Assembly (NCBI GenBank): GCA_964351495.1
Contig: CAYGOC010000010.1
Location: 18,556 to 82,555 of the forward strand
Direction of reading: 5' to 3'
Source of the DNA: CAYGOC01 sp964351495
GTDB lineage: Bacteria; Chlamydiota; Chlamydiia; Chlamydiales; SM23-39
DNA length: 64,000 nt
The notes under the pieces were generated by a model, which saw nothing but the letters and a program-made list of their open reading frames with translations, was not told the origin of the DNA and searched no databases. This document shows, piece after piece, positions 17,915 to 26,025 of the stretch (positions are counted from its first letter, which is position 1; each line of letters opens with the position of its first letter). The translations under genes and the position numbers were made by a program.

Positions 17915-20026
17915 TTATTTTGCTAAAATCTCTTCTTGAATTTTCATAGGTACTTTTTCAAAATGAGCAGGCTCCATAGAGTAGCTAGCTCTTCCTGAGG
18001 TTATAGAGCGAAGCTGGGTAGAATACCCGAACATCTCACTTAAAGGAACTTCTGCTGTAACCAGAGTAACCCCTTTTTTCGTGTCCTGTCCTAAGATCTT
18101 ACCTCGTCTTCGGTTTAAGTCGCCGATTACATCTCCCATATACTCTTCGGGAGTGGTAGCCTCTACCTTCATGATCGGCTCTAAGATCACAGGCTTACAC
18201 TTTCTGGCTGCTTCTTTAATAGCCATAGAAGCGCAAATCTTAAAGGCCATTTCGTTTGAGTCTACTTCGTGATAGGATCCATAAACAATACGAATTTTCG
18301 TATCAACGAGATTATATCCCGCCAAAGCTCCTGTATTAAGGCCGTCTTCAATTCCCTTGATTACAGCAGGAATATATTCTTTAGGAATTACTCCTCCTAC
18401 AATCTTATTCTCAATCTTGTTTCCTTCTCCAGGAGTGTTCGGCTCAATCTCTAAGCAAACATGAGCGTATTGTCCTCTACCTCCAGACTGCTTCACAAAC
18501 TTGGTTTCTGATTTGCCAGCTTCTGTAATAGTCTCTTTGTAAGAAACCTGTGGTTTCCCCACGTTCGCTTCTACTTTGAACTCGCGAAACATTCTGTCTT
18601 TCAAGATTTCTAAGTGGAGCTCTCCCATACCGGAGATAATCGTTTGCCCCGTATCTTCATTGGTAGAAACCCGGAAAGTAGGATCTTCTTCCGATAAGGA
18701 GCTAAGAGCAGTAGATAGTTTTTCCCTGTCTGCCTTTGATTTTGGCTCAATTGCCATAGAAATAACGGGCTCTGGGAAGTACATTTGCTCTAAAATTAAG
18801 GGATTATCTTCACTACAAAGCGTATCCCCCGTGGTAGCATTTTTGAGTCCAATACAAGCTGCAATATCTCCTGTAAAAAAGGCCTCTTTATCTTCTCTTT
18901 GATTAGCGTGCATCTGTAAAAGACGAGAGATTCTCTCTCTTTTTCCATCTTTAGCAGTATTAATTAAGGTCATCCCTTTTTCTAAAGTGCCGCTATAAAT
19001 CCGAATAAAAGTAATTCTTCCCACGTAAGGATCGGTGGCTACCTTAAAAGCTAGAGCCGCTAAAGGAGCGTCATCTTTTGGTTCGATAGACATCTCTTCA
19101 TCGGTCTTTAAGTTGATCCCTTTGATGTTTCCTCTATCTATAGGGGAGGGCATCCAGAGGACGATTGCATCCAAGATCTGCTGAACTCCCTTATTTTTAA
19201 AGGCACTTCCGCATAAAACAGGATTAAATTTGTTCTCTACTACCCCTTTTCGAATGACCGCATGAATTTCCTCTTCTGTAAGAGAATCCGGGTTTTCTAG
19301 TACTTTCGTTAAAAAGCTGTCGTTTTCTTCATCCAAAGTGGCAAGCTCTTCTAAAAGAGTAGCACGCATAGAAGCACACTGCTCTTGTAAGTCAGCAGGA
19401 ATTTCGGTTATTTCAAACTCAGCTCCCTTAGATTCATCATTGAAGATATAGGCTTTTTGAGAAATAAGATCTACTAGCCCCTTAAAGTCTGCTCCCTCTC
19501 CAATAGGACAGTGAACCGGTATCGCATTGGCGTTTAGTCTTTCTTTCATGGATTTAACAGCGGCAAAGAAGTCTGCTCCCGTTCTATCCATTTTATTCAC
19601 AAAAGCGACTCTAGGTACCCCGTAAGAATCCGCTTGTCTCCATACCGTTTCTGACTGGGGTTGCACGCCGGCTACTGCGCAAAAAACCGCAACCGATCCA
19701 TCTAAAACACGAAGAGATCTTTCTACTTCTACAGTAAAGTCAACGTGACCGGGAGTGTCAATGATATTGATCTTGCAATCTTCGCCTGTTTTGGGCTTTT
19801 TCCAATGAATTGTAGTCGCAGCAGAGGTGATTGTAATCCCTCTTTCTTTTTCCTGCTCCATGAAATCCATGGTAGCGGCTCCCTCGTGGACCTCTCCAAT
19901 TTTGTGCGATTTTCCAGAATAGAATAAGATTCTTTCAGTGGTAGTAGTCTTTCCGGCATCAATATGCGCCATGATTCCAATGTTTCTTACATTGGATAAT
20001 TTGTCTTTCTCTGCTCTTTTTGCCAT
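17915..20026 (-). CDS. fusA: Elongation factor G
   Basis: A GTPase that drives ribosomal translocation and, with RRF, ribosome recycling. The frame extends to a TTG at 20050, but the ATG at 20026 preceded by AAGAGA starts the conserved N-terminus and gives 703 residues, normal for EF-G. Motifs: P-loop AHIDAGKTTTTERIL, switch RGITITSAATT, DTPGHVDFTVEVERSL, and NKMDRTGADF. The C-terminal domains are complete. The start is 7 bases after the rpsG stop. Confidence 0.98.
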   Translation of the reverse strand: MAKRAEKDKLSNVRNIGIMAHIDAGKTTTTERILFYSGKSHKIGEVHEGAATMDFMEQEKERGITITSAATTIHWKKPKTGEDCKINIIDTPGHVDFTVEVERSLRVLDGSVAVFCAVAGVQPQSETVWRQADSYGVPRVAFVNKMDRTGADFFAAVKSMKERLNANAIPVHCPIGEGADFKGLVDLISQKAYIFNDESKGAEFEITEIPADLQEQCASMRATLLEELATLDEENDSFLTKVLENPDSLTEEEIHAVIRKGVVENKFNPVLCGSAFKNKGVQQILDAIVLWMPSPIDRGNIKGINLKTDEEMSIEPKDDAPLAALAFKVATDPYVGRITFIRIYSGTLEKGMTLINTAKDGKRERISRLLQMHANQREDKEAFFTGDIAACIGLKNATTGDTLCSEDNPLILEQMYFPEPVISMAIEPKSKADREKLSTALSSLSEEDPTFRVSTNEDTGQTIISGMGELHLEILKDRMFREFKVEANVGKPQVSYKETITEAGKSETKFVKQSGGRGQYAHVCLEIEPNTPGEGNKIENKIVGGVIPKEYIPAVIKGIEDGLNTGALAGYNLVDTKIRIVYGSYHEVDSNEMAFKICASMAIKEAARKCKPVILEPIMKVEATTPEEYMGDVIGDLNRRRGKILGQDTKKGVTLVTAEVPLSEMFGYSTQLRSITSGRASYSMEPAHFEKVPMKIQEEILAK

Positions 20027-20033
20027 AATTCTC

Positions 20034-20504
20034 TTACTTGTAGTGAGCAAAAGCTCGGTTTGCTTCCGCCATGCGGTGTACTTCTTCTTTCTTTTTGATG
20101 GTAGACCCCTGATTTTGGTAACAATCAGAAAGCTCCATACTAAGAGCTTCTTGCATAGATCTTCCAGGCTTGTTTCTCGCGTTCGTAATAATCCATCTCA
20201 TAGCCAAAGAAGCTCTCCTAGAAGGAGCAATTTCAACAGGAACCTGGAAGGTTGCCCCTCCAATTCTTTTTGATTTTACCTCTAAAAGAGGCTTTGCATT
20301 TTCTAAAGCTTGCTCAAAAGCCTCCAAACTATTCTCTGCTTGAATTCTTTTTTTGAAGCCCTCTATGGCAGAGTATAAGATTTTTTGAGCCAAAGAACGC
20401 TTTCCGCCTATCATAATACGGTTTATAAACTTAGCTACCGTCTCACTTTTATACAAAGGGTCGGGAGCTATCTCCCTTTTTTCCGCTTTACGTCTTCTAG
20501 ACAT
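20034..20504 (-). CDS. rpsG: 30S ribosomal protein S7
   Basis: A primary assembly protein of the 30S head, binding the 3' domain of 16S rRNA. It begins MSRRRKAEKREIAPDPLY and includes VAKFINRIMIGGKRSLAQKI and the conserved RIGGATFQVPVEI. At 156 residues it has standard length. It lies in the str operon between rpsL and fusA. Confidence 0.98.
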   Translation of the reverse strand: MSRRRKAEKREIAPDPLYKSETVAKFINRIMIGGKRSLAQKILYSAIEGFKKRIQAENSLEAFEQALENAKPLLEVKSKRIGGATFQVPVEIAPSRRASLAMRWIITNARNKPGRSMQEALSMELSDCYQNQGSTIKKKEEVHRMAEANRAFAHYK

Positions 20505-20523
20505 TATTTACATCCTCTACAAT

Positions 20524-20895
20524 TTATTTAGGCCTTTTCGCCCCATATTTCGATCTACTTTGTTTTCTATCTTTTACCGCTCCGCAGTCTAAAGCCCCTC
20601 GGACGATATGATAACGAACCCCAGGAAGGTCTTTCACCCTACCGCCTCTTACCAAAACGATGCTATGCTCTTGAAGGTTATGCCCTTCTCCCGGAATATA
20701 GGCGATTACCTCTTGTCCGTTAGAGAGCTTTACCCAAGCCACCTTTCTCAAGGCAGAGTTAGGCTTTTTTGGGGTTTTTGTTTTTACCTGCAGACAAACA
20801 CCTCTTCTTTGAGGGCATTTTTGCAGAGCAGGAGACTTTTTTCTCCGTACTTTGTCAGTTCTTTTTTTTCTTATAAGCTGGTTTATTGTTGGCAT
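20524..20895 (-). CDS. rpsL: 30S ribosomal protein S12
   Basis: A decoding-centre protein. It begins MPTINQLIRKKR and includes KTPKKPNSALRKVAWVKL, which has the ancestral lysine where streptomycin-resistance substitutions occur in other bacteria, and the PGEGHNLQEHSIVLVRGGRVKDLPGVRYH loop. The CPQRRGVC segment precedes it. AGGAGT lies before the ATG. It is the first gene of the operon, so its promoter should lie in 20896-20970. Confidence 0.98.
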   Translation of the reverse strand: MPTINQLIRKKRTDKVRRKKSPALQKCPQRRGVCLQVKTKTPKKPNSALRKVAWVKLSNGQEVIAYIPGEGHNLQEHSIVLVRGGRVKDLPGVRYHIVRGALDCGAVKDRKQSRSKYGAKRPK

Positions 20896-20971
20896 CTAGC
20901 CTACTCCTAAAATGAAACGTATACAAGAACATCCAATATATCTTGGCCCCGAATTATTAGCAAAAAGAAAT

Positions 20972-20999
20972 CCCATTCTCTTAGGAAGAGGGGTTTTTT
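20972..20999 (+). terminator. Terminator-like hairpin pointing towards tsp
   Basis: CTCTT, loop AGG, AAGAG, flanked by CCC and GGG and followed by six T on the plus strand. No plus-strand gene lies immediately upstream, so it may block antisense transcription from the str operon region, or belong to an unseen transcript. Confidence 0.4.
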
Positions 21000-21077
21000 G
21001 AAAAACGTATATTTATTTAATTAAAAGTTTTAATTAATTTAAGTTTAATTACTAATAAAATATTAAATAGAATTACC

Positions 21078-21107
21078 TTGAACTGTTATTAAAACAAATA
21101 GTATGAT
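21078..21107 (+). promoter_or_regulatory. Predicted housekeeping-sigma promoter for tsp leader
   Basis: TTGAAC at 21078-21083 and TATGAT at 21102-21107 are separated by 18 bases. The predicted transcription start, about 7 bases after the -10 box, falls at 21113-21116, exactly where the first stem of the leader RNA begins. Confidence 0.6.
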
Positions 21108-21113
21108 TCTCTT

Positions 21114-21190
21114 TAGGAGGTTGTGGGGTTAGGCGTAGCTTACGACGCTAAGTTTGGTAAAACAGGCCTTTAAGACCCTAGTGACCTCCC
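21114..21190 (+). ncRNA. Structured 5' leader RNA upstream of tsp, unassigned
   Basis: The sequence folds by eye as a closed multibranch element. The outer stem is GGAGGT (21116-21121) with ACCTCC (21184-21189). After a small internal loop, TGGGGTT (21124-21130) pairs with GACCCTA (21174-21180). Inside are a hairpin GCGT/ACGC (21133-21136 with 21145-21148, or the alternative CGTA/TACG) and a hairpin GTTT-GGTA-AAAC (21152-21163). It contains a perfect Shine-Dalgarno sequence, AGGAGG, that the outer stem hides. It has no TPsiC arm, so it is not a tRNA, and it matches no riboswitch consensus I can recall. No T run follows, so transcription probably continues into tsp. Confidence 0.5.
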
Positions 21191-21219
21191 ACCTTTAAAT
21201 CTGGAACCATAGTAGTCAT

Positions 21220-23178
21220 ATGATAAAAAACATGTTTTTTCTCTGTTTTTGTGTTCTGAGCACAGGGTTTGCAGCTAGTAAGCTCCAAATGGAAGATGTT
21301 CCCAGAGTTATGAAGCAGCTCATGCACTACCATGTAGAAAATAAAAATATCACTCCTTTCCTTGTCAAGCGATCTTTTCGTATCTACATAGAGCAGTTTG
21401 ACGCAGAAAAACTCTACTTTTATGAGGAAGAAATAACCCCTTATTTAAACATGAGTGAAGAAATGGCCCTTCAAATAGCAGAGAAAATAAAAAAGGGGGA
21501 CTTTTCCGACTTTCAAGTATTAGACAGGCTGGTCCAAAAATCTATTATAAGAGCTCGTAATTTCCGACAAAAAAAAGGAGAAGAATATATTAAAGCAGAA
21601 GGGGAGAAAGGAGGTTTGGTCCTTTCTCCCTATTTTGCCAAGACAAAACAAGAGTGGGAAGGGAAAAACTGGGGGAAAATGGCGTGGTTTTTCCGAGGTC
21701 ATACAAGAAAAACTAACATAGACTCTAAAGAAAAAAGGCAAAAGTTAGTCCAACTTTACGAAAGAAAAGTAGCAAAGCAAGAAAAGCTTTACTTGAATAC
21801 CGAAGATAAAAGGGCGCTTCGCATTTTAAAAGCCTTTGCAAAAAGCTTGGATGCGCATACCTCTTTTTTTAGTAAAGAGGAAGCAACCGAGCTTAGAACA
21901 GGGCTTGAAAAGCAGTTTGAAGGAATTGGAGTCGTTCTATCTGAGGGGATAGAGGGCCTTGTTATCACAGCCGTGGTTCCGAAGGGACCTGCCGATAATT
22001 CGAAACAAATCGAAGCTGAAGACATCTTATTAGAGGTGAATGGAAAATCGGTAGAAAGATTTGGTTTCGACACAGTTTTACAGGAGATGAATCAGGCTAA
22101 AGGATCTCTTTCCCTTAAGATAAAAAAGGCAAGAGGCTCCAAAGTTATTAGCCTTGTCTTAGAAAAAAAACCCATTGTAATGGAGCAAGATAGACTTTCT
22201 TATAGCTATGAGCCTTGTGAAGGAGGAATTTTAGCCAAAATTGTTCTTCCTTCCTTTTATGAAAGCTCTTCTGGAATTACCAGCGAAAAAGACTTGAAAA
22301 ATGCCTTAAGGGCTCTAGAAAAAATCGCTCCTATCAAAGGGCTTGTGCTAGATTTTCGAGATAATCCAGGGGGTTTTTTAAGCCAAGCTGTAAAGGTAGC
22401 AGGAGTGTTCATCTCTAGTGGAGTGGTAGCTATTTCTAAGTACGGAAAAAATGAGATCCACTATCTTCGAAAACTAGATACACATGCCTTTTACTCGGGA
22501 CCTTTAGTGATTCTTACCTCAAAGCTATCTGCCTCCGCTGCAGAGATTGTAGCACAGTCTCTGCAAGATTATGGAGCAGCTATCATAGTAGGGGATAGAA
22601 CTACCTACGGAAAAGGTTCTATCCAATATCAAACTATAACAGACAAAAATGCAGATTACTTCTTTAAAGTAACCGTAGGAAGATACTACACGGTTTCCGG
22701 TAGGTCTACCCAAATAGAGGGAGTGATAGCGGATATAGTAGTTCCTTCTGCTTTTGCTCCTTTCAATATTGGGGAAAGATACTTAGAGTACCCGCTTTCC
22801 GCAGATCATTTACAAGCCGCTTACTCAGATAACTTGAATGACCTGGAAGAAAGACATAAAAGATGGTTTCAAAATAACTACTTACCTTTCTTGCAAAAAA
22901 GAATTACCACTTGGCAAAAAATGCTTCCGCTCTTAAAGGAAAGAAGCCAAAAAAGGCTCCAAGAAGATCCTCAATTTCAAGCTTTTTTAGAAAAACAGAA
23001 GCAAATCAAAGAGAAGCTGGAAACAAAAAAAGGGGTTTCTTTCGATCCTTCTTCTATTTTTCCAAAAGAAGATTTGCAGATGAAAGAGGCCTTATATATC
23101 TTGAAAGATATGATGGATCTTCAAGGGAAAAAGGGGGCTGTAAAGGGCTTTTCTTATACTCTTTTTGAAGCTGCCTAA
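21220..23178 (+). CDS. tsp: Tail-specific (carboxy-terminal) protease, S41 family
   Basis: A periplasmic serine protease that cuts proteins from unstructured C-termini. The signal peptide (MIKNMFFLCFCVLSTGFAAS) directs export. An N-terminal Tsp domain is followed by a PDZ domain (about residues 235-320, IEAEDILLEVNGKSV) and the S41 catalytic core with Ser in SKLSASAAEIVAQSLQDYGA and Lys in TTYGKGSIQ. A C-terminal extension of the DUF3340 type follows. At 652 residues it is full length. No Shine-Dalgarno precedes the ATG; the only strong one is in the folded leader upstream. The place after the str operon matches CT441. Confidence 0.95.
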   Translation: MIKNMFFLCFCVLSTGFAASKLQMEDVPRVMKQLMHYHVENKNITPFLVKRSFRIYIEQFDAEKLYFYEEEITPYLNMSEEMALQIAEKIKKGDFSDFQVLDRLVQKSIIRARNFRQKKGEEYIKAEGEKGGLVLSPYFAKTKQEWEGKNWGKMAWFFRGHTRKTNIDSKEKRQKLVQLYERKVAKQEKLYLNTEDKRALRILKAFAKSLDAHTSFFSKEEATELRTGLEKQFEGIGVVLSEGIEGLVITAVVPKGPADNSKQIEAEDILLEVNGKSVERFGFDTVLQEMNQAKGSLSLKIKKARGSKVISLVLEKKPIVMEQDRLSYSYEPCEGGILAKIVLPSFYESSSGITSEKDLKNALRALEKIAPIKGLVLDFRDNPGGFLSQAVKVAGVFISSGVVAISKYGKNEIHYLRKLDTHAFYSGPLVILTSKLSASAAEIVAQSLQDYGAAIIVGDRTTYGKGSIQYQTITDKNADYFFKVTVGRYYTVSGRSTQIEGVIADIVVPSAFAPFNIGERYLEYPLSADHLQAAYSDNLNDLEERHKRWFQNNYLPFLQKRITTWQKMLPLLKERSQKRLQEDPQFQAFLEKQKQIKEKLETKKGVSFDPSSIFPKEDLQMKEALYILKDMMDLQGKKGAVKGFSYTLFEAA

Positions 23179-23233
23179 AATTAATTCCCTTGTAACATTT
23201 TCCACTTCTGACTATCCTTGGTTTTCTTCGTAA

Positions 23234-23306
<73 letters not shown>

Positions 23307-23511
23307 CACCTTTCTAAATACCATCTACTCATAGAGCTCTTGAATGTTTTTAACATCAGGAGTCGCTATGCAAAAAACAGCTAAAAAACTCAATTTCCCG
23401 CATTTTTTACGCAAATACTCTGAATCAGAATAGATTCGAAGTTTAACATTTTGGATTCAAATCAAGCTATTTTCCTATCAAACTTTATTTTTTTTGTGAT
23501 AAGGCGGGGTT

Positions 23512-24261
23512 ATGGAATTCATTACTTTAAATACTCTTTGGGTCATTGGATGGATCGTTGCCTACGAGATTTTTCGAAGATCTGCTTGGGTGGGATGGGG
23601 CTTCATGGGAATAACCATTTTATTTCTCCCCTTTTGGGCAATATATTTCGACTCTTGGGCCTATATTTTCAAGGGGATCTGTGTCTTTGCAGGTGTGTTA
23701 TGGAGCCTTATAATTCGTTATACAAAGATAAGAAGATATTCTTTTTCCTTTCCGCTCATTTATTTGCTCTTTGCGTTTAATATTGCAACTGTAGCGGTAG
23801 GACAAATTATTCTTATTCATAAGCCTTATTTCAACCCCTTGAACGCCCTTGCGGGTTTTCTTCTTCTTGTAACGCTACCTAAGGCTCATTTCATAGAAGT
23901 GGATATTCGGGGAAAATACAAAGATTTTCTTTGGAAAATCCCTTTATCGTGGATTTTTGCCTATACTGTGTGGGTTTTTACTTTTGTATATCTTGCATTT
24001 CAAGATAAATCCGTATATCACATCGGAATTCTTTTAGCTCCATTACTTCTCTCTTTTTTTAATCCCAAAATTTACGTACAAGCAAGAGGGTATATTTTGT
24101 ACTTGTATTTTGTATCTTATTATTGCTTCCCTTCCTTGTATAAAACTTTAGACTCATACCCTATTTACCACGACAAAGTAGCAAAGGGATTAGCTATTTT
24201 CAGTTTTCTTTTTGCATTGGGGCTTTGTGTACAACGTTGGTTCTACCCAAAAAAATCTTAA
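23512..24261 (+). CDS. Multi-pass membrane protein, unknown function
   Basis: A 249-residue protein with about eight hydrophobic segments over its whole length, in a pattern like small integral membrane proteins of the DUF5692 type (tentative, from memory). It begins MEFITLNTLWVIGWIVAYE with GGCGGGG upstream of the ATG. A conserved-looking cytoplasmic or lumenal stretch HFIEVDIRGKYKDFLWKIPL lies mid-protein. There is no catalytic signature. It is the first gene after tRNA-Phe and is convergent with the hydroxylase operon. Confidence 0.65.
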   Translation: MEFITLNTLWVIGWIVAYEIFRRSAWVGWGFMGITILFLPFWAIYFDSWAYIFKGICVFAGVLWSLIIRYTKIRRYSFSFPLIYLLFAFNIATVAVGQIILIHKPYFNPLNALAGFLLLVTLPKAHFIEVDIRGKYKDFLWKIPLSWIFAYTVWVFTFVYLAFQDKSVYHIGILLAPLLLSFFNPKIYVQARGYILYLYFVSYYCFPSLYKTLDSYPIYHDKVAKGLAIFSFLFALGLCVQRWFYPKKS

Positions 24262-24270
24262 AGAACCTTT

Positions 24271-24849
24271 TTAACGTTTTTCCCCCTTCAGGCTATTGCA
24301 GAAACTCCCTATCAATAAATCTCCGATTGGAAAAAATATAAAACCGAAATTACAGAGAGGGTCTTTATGATGCAGTTCATGCAATCTTTTGGCATATTGA
24401 AACCAAGGATTTTGCCACGTGCCATGGATGTGTTTCATATAATAATCATTTTTATGCATAGCTATATGAAAGTGGTCTTCGAATTTATACCAGAAAAAAA
24501 ATAAGAACAAAGTTAAACACCCGGTAAAAAGATAGAATCCTACCCCCATTCTTAAAGCATACAAAAGGAGAAATTCGAGGAGGCACGTAAAAATGCCGGC
24601 TGCTAAAACATTAGAAGGGCGTTGTACCCAATAAGTATGATCCTCTTCTTTTTGATCTTCCATTGAAGAAAAGCAGATCTTATGGTGCCGTACATGTGTT
24701 GTAGGATTATAACGCCAAAGTTTAGTTAGAAAGCGCGCTAAGGAACTTTTTTTATGAAAAAGGTACTTATGAGCCAATACTTCACATAAAGCAACCGATA
24801 TAAGGGAAAGGATAAAACAAAAAACACCTTTTACTATCCAAAAAAACAT
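24271..24849 (-). CDS. Fatty acid hydroxylase / sterol desaturase superfamily membrane enzyme
   Basis: Predicted membrane di-iron oxygenase acting on a lipid. Four histidine clusters are visible in order: HKYLFH (about 27-32), HVRHH (about 53-57), HFHIAMH with HIHG (about 132-145), and HELHH (about 155-159). This is the spacing expected of the superfamily's eight-His di-iron site. Hydrophobic segments flank the clusters. At 192 residues it is compact, similar to beta-carotene hydroxylase-like members. It is the last gene of a three-gene leftward operon with an acyltransferase-like protein and a cNMP-CPBP protein, so the substrate may be a lipid made or modified by those neighbours, which is inference. 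Confidence 0.75.
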   Translation of the reverse strand: MFFWIVKGVFCFILSLISVALCEVLAHKYLFHKKSSLARFLTKLWRYNPTTHVRHHKICFSSMEDQKEEDHTYWVQRPSNVLAAGIFTCLLEFLLLYALRMGVGFYLFTGCLTLFLFFFWYKFEDHFHIAMHKNDYYMKHIHGTWQNPWFQYAKRLHELHHKDPLCNFGFIFFPIGDLLIGSFCNSLKGEKR

Positions 24850-24884
24850 TACAATCTCTCCGAATTTTTGAGTTAAATAAGGAT

Positions 24885-26003
24885 TTAAAAAGAATCGAAC
24901 AATCGCCTAGAAGCCTGAAAGCCTTTTTCAATAAGCTGGTAGGTAAAACGCCTTTTATAAGGTAAATGATCTGTATACCATGCAATATGATCACGAGAAA
25001 TAATTCCCCCGCGCAACTTTTTAAATTCTATAGCACCACTCCCACAGTTATGAACCAACTTATGATCCAAAACATATCGTAACTGCATCGATTTCATAAT
25101 TCTATAAATCCCTAACTTCTTAGGGAGGCTCGTATTATAGCCAATAATAGGATCTATCATCTTGTTACCTTTAATAAAAAGAGCAGTTACTCCCTCTAAT
25201 TCTCCTTCAGGATTACGCACTCCTAAAAAATGGAGTATTGAATTTTCATGGCAAACTTTAATAAAGGCTTCTGTTATTTGCAGGTTTCTAAATGTGTGTT
25301 TTTCAAGAAACAGCATGTTGTATAGCTTGACAATCCGAGGATAATCTTTTGGAGTAAATTCATCGTGATTCACACTAATAAAATGAGTGTTTTTGTGTAG
25401 ACTGAAATCCCTTTTAATATAGCTTGTAAAACGAAAATCCTTTGTAGGATCAACAATAACCGAGGTTTTCCAAGTCAATGATTTATATCCGCAAGAATGT
25501 AAACGGGTTAATAAATCTGCATTCATCGAAGCGTTTATAAAATTAAAGAGAATGGCATGGTCTGGGTATTTTTGGGTTAAAAGTGTAGTAGCTGCTTCCA
25601 AATCTTTAGTTTCAAGATCAGGATATGTATTTGTGGGAAATAACCAATTATCTACGATAATGACTTTATCTACGTGAAGAGGAGTTACAATACAAGAAGA
25701 TAAGGCAAGGAGATTGGCTCCTAATCTTTTTTGTATCCAATTGTTACTTTTTAATAATTTTTCCCTTGTAAACTCTAAACTGCCTTTCATGGAACAGGTA
25801 TAAGTGCTTTCAGAATAGGGATCATGAATGGAGATAGGACAAAGATGGTCATTAATTCGAAGAATTTTTAATTCAGCTTTAATATTTTTCACTAAATCAG
25901 CAGAAGTTAATGATGTCAAAGCTTGAAAATAAGGGATATACTTTAAGTAATTAGGAGGACAGTTAGACTCGTTTATAGAATCTAATAATAGAGTTTGTGT
26001 CAC
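24885..26003 (-). CDS. GNAT-fold acyltransferase-like protein, hypothetical
   Basis: A 372-residue soluble protein. The C-terminal half reads like a double-GNAT or FemAB-type acyltransferase: strand-helix repeats including LHFLGVRNPEGELEGVTALF (a typical GNAT core strand pair), a charged loop, and a basic C-terminal segment. The first 120 residues have no clear match. The assignment is by pattern only and the acyl donor and acceptor are unknown. It lies 22 bases after the cNMP-CPBP gene and 35 bases before the hydroxylase gene on the same strand, implying one transcript. Confidence 0.55.
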   Translation of the reverse strand: MTQTLLLDSINESNCPPNYLKYIPYFQALTSLTSADLVKNIKAELKILRINDHLCPISIHDPYSESTYTCSMKGSLEFTREKLLKSNNWIQKRLGANLLALSSCIVTPLHVDKVIIVDNWLFPTNTYPDLETKDLEAATTLLTQKYPDHAILFNFINASMNADLLTRLHSCGYKSLTWKTSVIVDPTKDFRFTSYIKRDFSLHKNTHFISVNHDEFTPKDYPRIVKLYNMLFLEKHTFRNLQITEAFIKVCHENSILHFLGVRNPEGELEGVTALFIKGNKMIDPIIGYNTSLPKKLGIYRIMKSMQLRYVLDHKLVHNCGSGAIEFKKLRGGIISRDHIAWYTDHLPYKRRFTYQLIEKGFQASRRLFDSF

Positions 26004-26025
26004 TGGGGAGCTCCTCTTGCTTGTA

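Larger units (their letters stand above)
20896..21219. other. Intergenic region between divergent rpsL and tsp
   Basis: These 324 bases hold no protein gene. On the plus strand there is a terminator-like hairpin (20972-20999), about 75 bases of AT-rich DNA, a good promoter (21078-21107), and a strongly foldable leader (21114-21190) that ends 30 bases before the tsp ATG. The rpsL operon promoter must read leftward from the first part, but I see no clear consensus for it. Confidence 0.7.

Noticed and set aside
21123..21173. GTG-started 16-codon frame inside the tsp leader
   Set aside because: The AGGAGG is only 2 bases from the GTG and the segment is better explained by base pairing.
21115..21194. 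Possible tRNA (acceptor-like stem AGGAGGT/ACCTCCC with following ACC)
   Set aside because: Total length fits, but there is no TPsiC arm (no GTTCRA), no anticodon arm in place, and an extra long inner stem. It is treated as a structured leader.
23368..23433. 21-codon ORF with AGGAG upstream after tRNA-Phe
   Set aside because: Too short to support and no recognisable motif; kept only as a note.
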